A stretch of 64,000 bases of DNA from Mya arenaria (GCF_026914265.1 NC_069136.1:33193368-33257367), one strand, 5' to 3'. Positions 1-12,480 are shown, counted from the first letter of the stretch. Numbers and translations: made by a program. Notes: generated by a model from the letters alone, not told the origin.

Positions 1-1608
1 TATTAAAATAGTTAGCTTTATTTATGTGAGAAGAAGTTCACGTTAACAACAGCATATACATATATAACATTCACGTTTACAACAGCATGTCTTAAAATTT
101 CAATATTTATTGAAAAACCTAAAAGACATTATGCGAACAATTCGTTTTTTGAAAGTATTATGAGCAAAACTAACTTTTAAACGCATGTTTGATTTCTTAA
201 CTATTAATAATGACTAAGAAATGTGTAAAAAACAAAGAATCACGGCGAACACAGCGTTGTACTGTTCTACAAAATTCCGTCGAGTTGAAATTTTGGCCAA
301 GGATTGCATCGTTAAAATACAGGCAAATCCAAAATATTTTACAGGTGAAAAAGCAGAAAATAGGATAGTCTTTTATCGGATAAGGAATATTCATATCTTT
401 TCTCCCCAAAAAGTAATTTAGGAATTATTGTCACTTTCTTGCTTGTTTTCATCGGTTTTGAACCGCGTAGACCCATGTGAGAACCCCGTTGAAGTCACGT
501 GATTCCTCACCCTGATATTTCTTTCACCGACTGGTGCCGTCAAATTGCCGCTGTTAACGAGTGAAAGTGACCTGAACAAGTGACCTGTTGATGAGAATTT
601 CATAATACACGGTAGTTTCTATTTCAATAGACGTTAAACAATAGGAAACGCATGTGAACTCAAACGGCTGTGTAAATGTTTATATTTTCCAAACCCGTGG
701 TAATGTTAAGTCATAAATGTTGATCTTTTCCAAACCTGTTGTAATGTCAATGTTAAAAAAGGTATTTCATGTTTAAATACAAACTTGGAAACGAGTAAAG
801 AGAGGAAGAGGACCATGCAAAGGTAAAATGTAATGAAAGTACGGCCTTTCTTTAGGATTTCGTAAAGGACCACATTATTCCTATTGAATGTTCGCGTTTT
901 TTATCAGATTTGATCTTGTGATTGTGTTCCTACTTGGCCAAGTTGCGAACTCAACGAATATTTTCAATCAGGGAACATTCTTACTAAATTTTAATAAAAG
1001 AAGGATTAAGTAGTAGTCGTTATGAACTTTGCAAAGATAGCGGAAAATTACTCCACGTCAACCCCAAAATTCAGTCTTTACGGATGGTTAAGGATAAGGT
1101 AGGATCTTTAGAATAGGCGCAGAGTACCCGAATTTTAATTCAAGATACTATGGTGATTTTTGTTTTTCTTAGGTTTGCTGAGTTTTAGCCTTAAACTCGA
1201 TACAGATTGTATTTATTTTCGTACTTTATCCGAACAAGTCTGTAATCCGAGTATTTCAGCGCAATAAGCAGGTATATAGGTAAATTTCAAGTGATATGTC
1301 GGTGTTTAACAGATGTTATGGACATATTTCAATGCGAGTATATTGTCTGAACAAAATATTTATGAGTACACTGTCCGAACGATTTCATGTTTACAACATT
1401 TTCATTAATACTTATATAATATTATGTCATTGGTAGATTGTTGCACCACTACAAGTGTGTCCATCGTTAAATCGATTTTGAGGTAAGATTATGTAAGTTT
1501 GCGTTATATTAGCCGTTAATTATGATGTTTTTATAGTAAATGCCTTTACCTTTTTAAACAAATTTATATGTGCAACAAGAACGAGGAACATTTTTTCTGA
1601 TATTACAT
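1..1608. other. AT-rich non-coding stretch
   Basis: I see no recognisable gene or element here. Short open frames at 197-603 on both strands have no family signature, biased composition or matching splice sites, so I treat them as chance. Confidence 0.5.
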
Positions 1609-2242
1609 GTACTGGGTGAGTACCTAAATTGGAACACTTTCGGCAATATTTGTAAAATAGTTTTAGTTAGACTTGCACCACAACTACAAAATTTTCCATC
1701 AGCATACTAGGATTCAAGACCAATTGGTTGATCTTAATGGCATTTTTCAAGATACTATCAATCTGCATGAAAAGTGCTTTTTTAACCACACAATCAAGGA
1801 CTGCCATTTTCATCCTCTGAGTACCTAAATATGGAACAGTTTTAATTTGTTAATTATTTTATGTATTCTTTTAAAATTATTGCTCCATTTTTTGTTTAAA
1901 TAAATTAATACTTTATGTTATTTCCAGCTTGTCCTTTTTGTCATTTTTGTCAGTAAAACTTGATGGTTTCAGTAAAATTCAGGCTGTACCAATATGCTGT
2001 AATTGTGGCAAGCATGAGGTCTTGCCCCCGCATGCCATGTTTTGATATTTGAACATGTAAAACTTTAAATGATCGCAGTATTTGAAATACTTACCGGAGA
2101 ATCCTGTACCTTGGAACTTGTATCTGAAGCAAGCGTCTTTATTGATTAAAATCGTAAATAAACTGACCTCGATCGGAAAAACACTTTTATAACTGGTGTT
2201 CCATATTAAGGTACTGTTCCGATTTAGGTACTTGCTCAGTAC
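1609..2242. mobile_element. MITE-like element with 28-bp terminal inverted repeats
   Basis: The left end (GTACTGGGTGAGTACCTAAA) and the reverse complement of the right end (GTACTGAGCAAGTACCTAAA) match over about 28 bases with few differences. The 634-bp interior has no transposase. A further internal copy of the motif GAGTACCTAAAT lies near 1,818, so the element may be composite. I could not fix a target-site duplication. Superfamily unknown. Confidence 0.6.
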
Positions 2243-2636
2243 AATGTGTTGTATATGTGCTATACTATACACACAATAGGAATTTAGTACAAAACATTCT
2301 CTATATTCGATATTTACTTGGGACATCTATGCCAAATACTAATTCTAGTTTGTTTCTATATTACAACTGTATTCAAATGTAATTTAACTGATACGATGTT
2401 TAATTAGGAATAGGCCCACCCTCTATGATAAGCAAACTCATTTATGTTGCCATTTAATGATTCTACCTTGCGAGAGTAAGTCCATGCCATCTATTAAAAT
2501 GATATGCAATTTAGTTCGTCTGTTTATGGCAGAACAGTATGGCTAACTTTGTCTGCTTAAAAACAGGTAATGAATTTCAACTAAACTTTGGTACACATGT
2601 TGCAAGAAACGATATAAACAAATGCAACAACAACAT

Positions 2637-2640
<4 letters not shown>

Positions 2641-2683
<43 letters not shown>
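2641..2683. repeat. (CAA)n microsatellite
   Basis: About 14 uninterrupted CAA units. A second, shorter CAA run lies at about 3,886-3,909. Confidence 0.95.
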
Positions 2684-2806
2684 TGTTTTTACTTAAATAA
2701 TGTTTGATATGTGTCCCCTTTTAGGCTTTGAAACAGCAAACGAGGAATGGTGTTCGCTATTGTTAAAACAAAACAGTATGTACAATGCATTACACTTTAT
2801 TTCAGA

Positions 2807-3208
2807 ATGCACCGGAAGAAGTCAACACTCGCTTCAGACCACACCAAACCTGGGACTTGGCGAAATGCCACTGAAGGATGCTTGCAAACAAATTTAAACC
2901 TTAAAACAAAAAGGAACATTCTGTTTTCTCCAGCAAAATGTCACACTATTGTTTGTATTCAAGAGATGACACCAGTACTAACTCCTTTGATATCACCATT
3001 TCATTCCCCGCTCTATAAGGTATCTCCATCCAAACATCGTTCCAAGAAAAGCAGTGCTTTTGGAATACCTGTCAGTGGCATTTCAACAGAAGATCAGACA
3101 GATTTAAGAAGCTTACCCGATTTTGATACCTTACAATTAGATTTTGACACCGTTTTTGATTGTGATGTGGCTTGTCTGGGAAATGATGAGGACTCAAGCA
3201 AATGTTGA
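2807..3208 (+). CDS. Unrecognised 3'-terminal coding exon(s), acidic C-terminus
   Basis: I do not recognise this protein. The frame is open to a TGA at 3,206-3,208. Its last 80 residues look truly coding: a Ser/Pro-rich stretch (PVLTPLISPFHSPLYKVSPS), a basic patch (KHRSKK), then an acidic, Asp/Leu/Phe-rich tail (DFDTLQLDFDTVFDCDV) of the kind seen in transcription-factor activation domains. Two plausible splice acceptors precede it: TTTATTTCAG ending at 2,805 and TTTTCTCCAG near 2,933. The second would leave only the convincing part. AATAAA at 3,403 could serve as poly(A) signal. Upstream exons were not found within the window. The transactivation idea is inference from composition only. Confidence 0.4.
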   Translation: MHRKKSTLASDHTKPGTWRNATEGCLQTNLNLKTKRNILFSPAKCHTIVCIQEMTPVLTPLISPFHSPLYKVSPSKHRSKKSSAFGIPVSGISTEDQTDLRSLPDFDTLQLDFDTVFDCDVACLGNDEDSSKC

Positions 3209-3289
3209 CCATTACTGAAACCGAAATTATATTAAAAGAAAAGTGAAAGTAAGAGCTATATATATATTATTTCACGTATGACAATTATT

Positions 3290-3430
3290 CATATCTACAT
3301 ATAGACATTGCCTGTATCGAATCTGTATTATGTGACATGTTGAATTCACGTTATATAAATGTATTTATATTCTATGACTATGTACCTTGTTGGTATACGT
3401 CGAATAAAATTATGTTCTGTTCTGTTCTGT
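3290..3430 (+). mobile_element. Possible LINE 3' tail, (TTCTG)n
   Basis: AATAAAATTATG is followed by about three TTCTG units (3,415-3,430). The LINE at 44.9 kb ends in the same way (AATAAAC then TTCTG units at 47,828-47,847). This segment may therefore be a short LINE 3' fragment rather than the 3' UTR of the exon just upstream. Confidence 0.35.
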
Positions 3431-4324
3431 ATATTTGCATTATGTGTCTCTGAAATGTTAAGCTAAGAGTTAAAATAGAAGGTATTTATGTTTGATGTAT
3501 TCATTTATATTCCTTAGTGTTAACCTTGACTTAATAATCAGAGACGAATTATCTCAATTGTGTAAACATTAAATACCGTATTGCACATTAACAGTTTCTT
3601 TTCTAGTGACTCATAGAAAATAGGATAAAATCACATGGTGAACAAAATAATCAAAACACAAATGATCCTGTAAAATCAAATACATAATTGCACATTTACT
3701 GTTAATGGCACAGTGTGTTTGAAAAAAACATATTTTGAAGACAAAGCGTATGACATGTGTGTTTTTGCGATTGCTTTGCTACAGTGCACTTAATTTTATG
3801 GTTTTTTCAGATCGTGACAAAATATTTGCTCTTTTGTTGTACAAATAGATTTTGTTCTTACCAATAGTATTGTAAATCATTAACAGCAGCAACAACAACA
3901 ACAACAACAAATATCGTTATTACACTCATGTCATACATACATGACAACATGAGGACAATTAAGTTTAGTCAGCAGTGTCAATAAAAGCTTAATTATACTA
4001 ATACGAAGAAGAATGATTTTGTCTCGAGTGGCGGAAATAAAATGGTTTTGTATTATTATTATTTTTTATGGTCGTACATGTATCGAATATATATCTTATC
4101 ATGGAAAAGAGGGAGACAGTTATTTTAAATATCGTTACAAAATATGAGGGATAAAAGGGATATTCAATATAGTGCCAAATTTCAAAGGCTGTGCCTTGTA
4201 CAAGCATATCGTATAAATAAATTACAAACGTTATTGGGGAACTCAGTATAATTAATTCAATTAAAAAAAAACAACTAGAGAAATTACACTGGCTGACATG
4301 CGTTGCGTATTAAATGTTTTACAA
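3431..4324. other. AT-rich non-coding stretch
   Basis: Contains only a short CAA run (about 3,886-3,909). The minus-strand open frame at 3,998-4,207 has no supporting features. Confidence 0.5.
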
Positions 4325-4789
4325 ATAAGGCTACTCTCATAAATGCTACGTCGGAAGGCACTTTTTTGCCTCGAATGAAGACTTTAAACGAAGATAACCA
4401 CTATTTCTTCACCGTTTTAAATGAAACATAGCGCAGTCTACACCGCTTACGGAGCCCCGCATTCGGTATTTACCAGAGTTTAATTGAGAGTTTAGTTTCT
4501 TGAAACACTTCGACAAACCCTTTCACAGTACGGCCGTCTGACAGAGCACTGTCAAAACATTTTTTTGTAAACAGGTTTGTCGAAGTGTTTGGTGAACCCA
4601 AACAACTTATTAAACTTCGGTAATACAACGAATGCGGGGCTCTTGAAGCGGCATAGACTGCCCTTTGTTTTATTTAAAATGGTGTAGAAATAGAAAAGTT
4701 ATCTTTGATTTAAATCTTTATTTTAAGCAAAATGCTGCCTTCTGACGTAGCATATATGACGTAATTTATCACGTGGTATACACACACTG
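4325..4789. mobile_element. Foldback MITE, family F1 copy 1
   Basis: Long palindromic element. The right arm ends in GTGGTATACACACACTG. Both arms carry a GCTACGTCGGAAGGC-like motif. The core carries mirrored copies of TTTGTCGAAGTGTTT. Full-length relatives lie at 58,209-58,691 and 62,972-63,471. The left tip of this copy is worn, so the start is approximate. No coding capacity. Confidence 0.75.
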
Positions 4790-6035
4790 TGTCAATAGTT
4801 TAACATTTGTGCAAGTTAACAGTTCCTTTTATTTAATTGTATTTGGCCTATTGAAATAATAGGTTGGTGGTATTTTTTTCTGACATTTGAAAAGGATGGG
4901 CAAACTAGTAAGTAGTGGTATTCATCACCAACAAGTCGCATTATGCCACATTGTTAAGAACGCAGAAAAGCATATCCGTCTACGTTCGGGCCTAAGTTTG
5001 CATTTTAGATCAATTTCCATACGAATAGTGTTCATATTCGAAATTGCAGTCTAAGCATATTCATATCCATGCGGGCCTCAGTACAAATGTAGAGTTAGTT
5101 TAAGTAGGTGTATTGTTCATGGTAGAATAAGCATGTCTATCCTGGACACTTACTGTTGTTATATAAACTGTTGACACTCACCGTTGTAAGTAAATCTTGA
5201 ACGGACCTTTGGCGGACTAGTGTCATCATTATGTACGGAGCATCGTACAAGGGGGAGGTATTATATTTTGTTATCATACTTTTATTGGTTTATAATTCAA
5301 TGTTGACATAATTTGTGTAAAAAGGGTTTATATCAAGCTTTAAATATATATATATATATATATCTTAAATTTAGGCTTTTAATCGGTATCATTATTTGAT
5401 CTCATAGGTAGAGTTCGATATCTTATTTATTACTTTTTGTACTCGACTGTCTTTCGTCTGCGCTCAGATTATACTTTGGCATTCAAATTTTATTTAAGAT
5501 GTGATGTACTCAATAGTATTTTTAGCTATTGATACCTGTATTAAGGTTACAAATGTGGTAGAATTCTAAATCTTCTATTTAAGGACACATCACACAGTTT
5601 TTTTAAGCCGACATATTTTTTTTTCATTTATCGCAGCAATGTACTGCACAGTAAGACAAGTAAATACAAGTTATAATATAATGCTCATATTTTAGATATG
5701 CACATTTTAAAAATGATCACTATTGGCAAGAATAATAGCAAGAAAATGATTGTTCTCAAAAGTATTAAAATTCACTTTATTATATTAGAACACATTTATA
5801 CAATTACACAATTTTGTGTCCAGGCGCATTTTCAGTTTGTCTTCATCAATACATAAGCAAATTAAAGGGATTTTTTAAACATTGTAAAATCTCTAAATAA
5901 TGGAATATTCAAGGTGCAAAATATGTAACATAATTAAACAGTTTTAGTTATATTTTTTCAGCTGACAGTTTTATTTTATTTATTTGTTCTAATTTTGTAT
6001 TTATATCCTAGCTATAGCCGGTTGCTATTGTGAAA
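4790..6035. other. AT-rich non-coding stretch
   Basis: Nothing recognised apart from a short (TA)n run near 5,345. Confidence 0.45.
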
Positions 6036-6490
6036 AAAAGTGTGCACATTGGGTTAAAATTTTGAAACTTTATACACTTGTATATAATTAAAAAAAGCTC
6101 ATGTTTAGTGATATTTCATGATTATTATTAAGATGTTAAAAGTGAACTCAGTCATAATATCCTTGAAAATGATTAGCATACCGGTTTTAACGGCAAAGAA
6201 TGCTATATTTTCATAAGTTGATGCTTATAACTACAAAAAACTCAAAAAATCAGCACCAAGCAATACAAGATGGCGTTCAAGATGGCCGCCATAAATATCT
6301 AATTGAGTATTTTCTGTCTCTAAATATAGCACACATTTAAATAGATAAAACTGTTTATTTCAACGTATATTGCTCTTATTCCCAATGTACCCTAAATTTA
6401 CATGCTGCATTGACTACCTCAAGGTCAAGGTCAAGGCCATTTCACGGTCAAGGAACGAAAATGCCAAAAAAACCTTGATATTTCCTGTAT
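6036..6490 (+). repeat. Dispersed repeat D, copy 1
   Basis: Shares ordered landmarks with the reverse complement of 10,181-11,050: GTGCACATTGGGTT, AAAAAGCTCA, CAAGATGGCCGCC, then AAGGTCAAGGTCA and TTTCACGGTCA. The ordered match over several hundred bases supports an old interspersed repeat present twice in opposite orientation. No coding potential or clear termini; element class unknown. Confidence 0.55.
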
Positions 6491-6739
6491 AAATTTATAG
6501 TTTGTGATACTTATTTAATTTGTGTGTATCCAGCTTGGAATGACATAAATGTAAATTGAATAGTTTTCATTTAAATCAGCTTACTTTTTATGGAATCGTT
6601 TACATCATTTAGTAAACTGCTAGTGTTATAGTTAGGGTAAGGACCCTCTCAGGATATATACAATATTTCCTCCAACTCTAATATGGCCACCATGTGGCAT
6701 TGACTACTTAATTATATAGCTGCACTTTGGTTTGGTTGG

Positions 6740-8120
6740 CTTTGAATGGGCTTGATTGTTGCCAAAACGTGTAGTATTTGGCACTGAAAAGGCCTACTGT
6801 GATAGCATATGGGTTTATTTGGCTCTAAATCGGCTAAGTTGTTGCCTAGATGTGGTCTAATAGGCACTGAAAATGCTTAATGACAGCTGCACATGAGCTT
6901 GTTTGGCTTTAAATAGGCTTTATGGTTGCCAAAATCTGGACAACTTAGCTGTTAGTAGACTAATGGGAGCTGGACGTAGGTTTGTTTGGCACTGAATGGG
7001 GCCAAACTGATGTGATCTTTAACTCTTAATAAGAGCTACATACATTATGGTGGCGTTACCACAGGGTTATGGTTGCCAAAATTGGTCTATTTGGGCTCTG
7101 AATGGGCTTTATGGTTGTCAAACTGTGTTATTTGGCACTGATTAATCTTAATAAATGTTGGCATGTGTTTGTTTGGCTCTGATTGGGTTTATGGTTGTCA
7201 AAATGCGGCGCTTTTAGAACTGAGCAGGCTTTATTAGAAATGAACATATTATTATTGACATCTAAATGGGCTTGTGGTTCACAAACTGGGTTTTTTTGGG
7301 CACAGATAAGGCTTAATTAGAGCTATACATAAATTCGTTTGGCTCTAATTAAATAGGCTTCATTGTTGCCAAAATGTGGTCCGCTTGGCACTGAGTAGGC
7401 TTAATTTGAGCTGCATATACTAGTATGTAGTTTTAGTCTTTATATGCCTGTATGGCTGCCAATATGTGATCTATTTGGTACTGAGTAGTATGCTTAATAA
7501 GAGCAGCACGTGGGTTTGTTTTGCTCAAAATTGGGCTTATGGTTGCCAAATGTAGTCTTTATGTCACTGAAAAAGCTTTATTACAAATACACAGTTTATT
7601 TTTGCTCTTATCGGCTCCATGGCTGCGAAAATGTGGTCAAGTACTGTGGAGCTACACATGCGCTTGTTTGGCTCTGAATGTGCTTTATTGTAGTCAAAAT
7701 TAAAACGATAGAGAACTGGACTGACTTAAGTATGCACCCTCTGAGGTTTGTTTATATATGAAAATGTGACTACTGTAATTACTAAAGGAATTGTTGGAAT
7801 GGTTTGTGTAGAAGCCTTTTGTGGTTAAGATTGCCGAGTGTAATGCTGCTTTGGTGTTTGCTTGACCCATGATGGACTTAACTGTAGCTGCATTTGTATT
7901 TATTTGGAACTAAGATGGATGCAGAAGAGCCCTCCTTTGGTATGTTGACACTAGATAAACTTTTTTTTTGCAGCAGAATTTGGATTTTTTTACACTTAAT
8001 GGTCTTAAGTATAGCAACACTAGTGTTTATTTGACACTTAATAGAGCTTCATAGCATCTTTATTGTAAGTTCGCATAATATGGACTGGCAAAATGTGGGT
8101 GTATGGTAGCCATAATGTGG
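6740..8120. repeat. Decayed ~84-bp satellite
   Basis: Degenerate tandem units carry ordered words such as GGTTGCCAAAATGTGG, TTTGGCACTGA, GAGCTGCACATG and TTTGTTTGGCTCTGAATGGG, recurring at about 83-86 bases near the left end. Around 15 units can be followed, becoming unreadable after about 7,720. The units are far more diverged than those of the other arrays in this window, so this looks like the oldest one. Confidence 0.7.
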
Positions 8121-10180
8121 TTGAATGAGCTCTGGCTTGACTTTTGTAAACCCCGACTGGTTCTTGTTCAATAATGATTCGGCTTGACTATAGTCACAAT
8201 AGGGATACAGAGGGCTGCTGGAGACATATTGTTTCCACTAGAGGCAATTTGAAATTGCCCCCTAATGAGGTTTGGGGCACTCAGTGGACTTTTAAAATCA
8301 CGATTTGGCTTTCTAAATACTTATTTGACGGGGAAAGTTGTTTTGGGGTTGTTTGGTACTAGAATAATGAAACATCAGGTTGGAAAAACACTTGATAAAT
8401 TTAAAGAGTGATACTTACGGCTGGATAGGACTACAGAAAACTCACACAAATGTTGTATATGAAGCTTGTTAGGCAATGGATGCGCTAAAGTAGGGACATT
8501 TTATAGTTAGCTTGACTTTTAATATTGGGAAAAAGATGAAATACGATTAAAAATGATTAGTGCTATTATCAATGTTATGACTTTTTCAAATAAAATAAAG
8601 AAATAGGTAATAGCGCTGTCAATATTGGTCATATTTGCATTTTGGCATTCAAATAAATTTGATCTTGATTTTGAAATGCTTAAGTGCATCATAAAACAGA
8701 AATATCATATATCAATAAAGATATATGTTTTAATGCCATGTGGGCAAATTTGCACCTTGTGTATTCTTTGGACGTGTTCATTTGGTAATTGAGAACATTG
8801 AATTTATTCAATAAAAGGTAAAAAACAGTAAAAATCTCATCAGATTCGATTGCCGCATTGCTCACTCGACCCGCTACCAAACAATCCGTGCTATGTTCCG
8901 AATGCATACGTGTGCTGTCATTTTGTTTTAAATGTTTTATGTATTTAAAAAAAGAAATATAATTACGAATTATTTGTCATTTATTAAACAATAAATCAAC
9001 AAATATATTCGTTTGCGAAAACTTCACTCAAACCGAATGTATCGTATTGGTAACGTGTAATCGACATTGCAACCTGCACGACAAAGTATTTCACGTCATC
9101 TATAATTCGCGAACGCTGTCATTTTCTGAAATTGTTAATCCGAAATATCGCTATTCCGAAATTATTGTTTGGGTCCCTACGACTTCGGATTAACGGTGTT
9201 TAACAGAAGTTTGTGTTGAAAAGAACATTAGACAATGATGCAGCTAATATTATTAACGTAAGATATCAACATCAGTATGTAATACACCTCTTATTCACTG
9301 AGCGATATTATGTTTCAGTAATTTAAGGAAAGCAAAATAGATATCTGTCTTCAAAAACAGAAATGTCATACTGTCAGAAAACATTTAAACTGCACGCAAT
9401 CACGTTTATTTCATTCTACAAAAATAATCAAGAATGTGTTTTATGTTGATAACTTCTAAAGTATCAGCTTAAATAGAAGTGCGATAGCTTTTATAATTTA
9501 ATGTATTTAAAAGTTTAGCATTTCATTTTGATAGCTTTCACATGCACATATTTGCATCTACGGTTGATTTGCCCAAAGGGGTAAACTTGTCCCTGAGGGT
9601 AAATCTCGTTATATAAACGTAACAATATACTTCAGAGTCAAACATCATATTAATATTTGAACCTCTAGAGAACAGCTCTTTTTGGCGATCGCCTTGGGTA
9701 GCATTCATTTGGATAACACTATTAAAGTTGTTTTCATTAAATCTTAAATACATTGCAAAAAAACCCACTGAATATAGAAAAATATAATAAATTTCATAAA
9801 TTGCCAATTTCTACAGACCCTAGTGTAAGCAAATAAACAAAAAATCTCAGTTGTTTGCCTTTTTTGTATTGACATTTACCTTGATATTGAAGAGGTCAGT
9901 TATTTATGTCAAGATGAATAACAGTATGAAATAGATATATGCCATACATTAAGATATGCTTTTAATTGACACTAGCACAGTTTTTCATAAGACTCTTACA
10001 GAAATAGCAACGTAGTGACCACCTGTGGCATGCTGTAATGTAATGAAACATTGTTTTTTTCACAAAAGATCTGAAAACTTTACCTTAAATATTATTTTTA
10101 TTTAATGAAAATACTATTTTCAAATCAACACTTTTTGACACAAACTAAAAATAAATATACCAAAAAAGGAGAAATGGATA
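8121..10180. other. AT-rich non-coding stretch
   Basis: No gene recognised. A small hairpin (TTAATCCGAAAT with TTCGGATTAA) lies near 9,137-9,195. Open frames on the minus strand here are short and featureless. Confidence 0.45.
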
Positions 10181-11050
10181 TGGGAAAAAATGTGAGGTAT
10201 TTTTCATGCTCTGACCATGAAATGATCATTACCTTGACCTTATAGTGGTCAATGTTGTATGTAAATTTGAAGTACAATATGAGAGAAATAATATCGATTT
10301 GAATATTTATCCGCATTTATGTCAATAAATTTGCCATATTTAAATATAATAATAAATAAATAACAGTTTTACTAAATTGAAATTTATCGATCCACACCGA
10401 GCGTTGGAAATGTATGCTATCACCATACAACATACTTTGCCGAACATGTTGATATATAACGTTACTTGTCACCTTCTCAGGCGAATCGGCCACTTTTGTC
10501 CGGATTGTCACTTTATTATGTGATGCCATTTCAAATAATGATTATTAGCATGATATATAAGAAGCTTTTTGTAGCTGTTGGAATCGTTTCATAATTATTT
10601 TCTACTACAGAGACTTAAAAGAATATCGACAACATATATGTTATGCATGTTTACAAAACAAATCTGGAAAAAAATTGAGCTTTTAGAAGAAAACAGGATT
10701 TGGGTCCATTGCAATAGCGAACGAATCTTTTTTAGATGGAAAATGGCTGCCTTGGCAACAAAACAACTTATTATATGAAAGATATTTGAATTTTATAGGG
10801 TGTCTTTGTAAGATTTTAACAACAAAGTAAATTCAACATAAATACTGTAATTACTGAGTTAATATAACAATTTATTTATTTATGAGAGTTCCATTTTATA
10901 ATATTAAGGGTGATGGCGGCCATCTTGGACTTTGGCAGCCATCTTTGACGAATTTTAGGTTGGTCCTGAGCTTTTTATAACCTTGACATGCATATGTGTC
11001 ATCAGGCAAAATTTGAACCCAAAGTGCACAATTTGATAAAATGTTGTCAA
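10181..11050 (-). repeat. Dispersed repeat D, copy 2 (reverse)
   Basis: Reverse complement of the landmarks listed for 6,036-6,490, in the same order, ending in GTGCACTTTGGGTTC. It is longer than copy 1, so one copy has gained or lost sequence. ORFs inside it are taken as chance. Confidence 0.5.
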
Positions 11051-11070
11051 GATATAACTGGACTACTTAG

Positions 11071-11302
11071 TTTAAACTTATTTATTTTACAACGACTGTG
11101 AAACAAATTACAAAATTATATTAATCACTCTCGTTGGCACGATTTTAGGCGAAAGTGTGATCTTGTGTTGTGGGGGAAACCGGAGTACCCGGAGAAAACC
11201 AACTTGTCCGGCGTGGTTACCCCAACCCAACCTCACATGCGCCCAGGCCGGGAATCAAACCCGCGTCGCCTAGGTGAGAAGCGAGTGCGCTTACCACTGC
11301 GC
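11071..11302 (-). mobile_element. tRNA-derived SINE with target-site duplication
   Basis: Read on the minus strand it starts with a tRNA-like head carrying an A box (TAGCGCAGTGGTAAGCG) and a B box (GGTTTGATTCC). A body follows with CTCCGGGTACTCCGGTTTCC, a conserved-looking block, and then an A-rich tail (AAAATAAATAAG). It is flanked by a near-perfect 16-bp direct repeat, TAACTGGACTACTTAG at 11,055-11,070 and TAACTGGACTACTAAG at 11,303-11,318. The repeat marks insertion by target-primed reverse transcription. The element is non-coding and depends on LINE machinery. It may belong to a widespread mollusc/metazoan SINE group, but I cannot confirm the family. Confidence 0.85.
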
Positions 11303-11496
11303 TAACTGGACTACTAAGAACATACATAGTTTTGAAATGCCAAGTCATAGTGCTTGTTTCAGAGACATGTAGGCTTAAACTATTCTAGCTAAACCAGATT
11401 ATGTAAAAAATAACAGCTGAACCTCGCTTCTACAGTGAAATATATCAATTTAATTTGTTGAAATCAATACAATCTGTAAATAACAGCAATCAAATT

Positions 11497-12315
11497 TGAT
11501 TAAGGAATCATTTGCAAATACAATTAAATGGCTGGTATGTCCCAGTCTCCAAAAAAGTGTCCGGTCTAAGGCAAACCGTCCGTCACTTTTTACCGCGATT
11601 AGCAACCAATTTTGAGACAGCTGATTTGCAATTGTTCTTGTAATTCAAATTGATTTTCAAAGTGAACTTGAATAGAACTTTTTAAAACAATTTTATTGTT
11701 GAAATACCAACATGTATACCATGACCAAAGTGATGACAAATTGAAATATGGACATATTTTAACTTTCGCAAAAACTGTTTGATGTGCCTTTAAAAAGACA
11801 ATAGTAATAATATTTTCTAAGCTATACAACGGCCAACGCTAAATGAGTCAATTAACGTTTTGCCTCCGAGCAGGCACTTGCTGAAATACCAAAATGTCAA
11901 AGTTGGTTTAGGAATCAACTGCAAATACAACTAAATGGCTGGTGTGTCCCAGTGTCCAAGAAAGTGTCCGGTCTTAAGCAAACCGTCCGTCACTTTTTAC
12001 AGCAATCAGCAACCAATTTTGAGACAGCTGATTTTTAATTGTTCTTGTAATTCAAGTTGATTATCAAAATCAGAGTGAACTTGAATAGAACTTTTTAAAC
12101 AGTTTGATTTGTTGAAATATCTACATGTATACCATGACCAAAGTGATGACAAATTGAAATATGGACATTTTTCAATTTTCGCAAAACTGTATGATGTGCC
12201 TTTAAAAAGACAAGTCATAATATGTTCTAAGCTATACAGCGCCCCACGCTAAATGAAACAAATAACGTTCTGTCTCCGAGTAGGCACTTGTTTAAATACA
12301 AAAATATCAAAGGAC
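11497..12315. repeat. ~407-bp tandem duplication upstream of the oxidase gene
   Basis: Two direct copies (about 11,497-11,903 and 11,904-12,315) agree roughly 90% by eye, including GTGTCCGGTCT, AACCGTCCGTCAC and ACATGTATACCATGACCAAA. Neither copy has a credible coding frame; minus-strand ORFs in both are shadows of the same sequence. It ends about 165 bases before the first recognised oxidase exon, so it may lie in the 5' intron or promoter region. Confidence 0.85.
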
Positions 12316-12480
12316 ACAAAGGAGTTTGAAACTAAAACCCTAAAATTTTCTGCTGCTGTGTATAGCAATTGTAGAAACAGTATAGAAACTAATCAAAATC
12401 GTGGGCTGTACAAGAACGTGAATAAATGGCATTTGTTCTGTTTTTGATTTATACGAAAAAGTCAAATTATGTCGTAACAG

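Noticed and set aside
11230-11310. A tRNA gene on the minus strand
   Set aside because: A and B boxes are present, but the sequence runs on into a SINE body with an A-rich tail and target duplication.
12253-12447. 64-codon frame as the missing first exon of the oxidase
   Set aside because: It lies partly in the tandem duplication, has no signal peptide, and ends with a stop before the recognised exon without a suitable donor.
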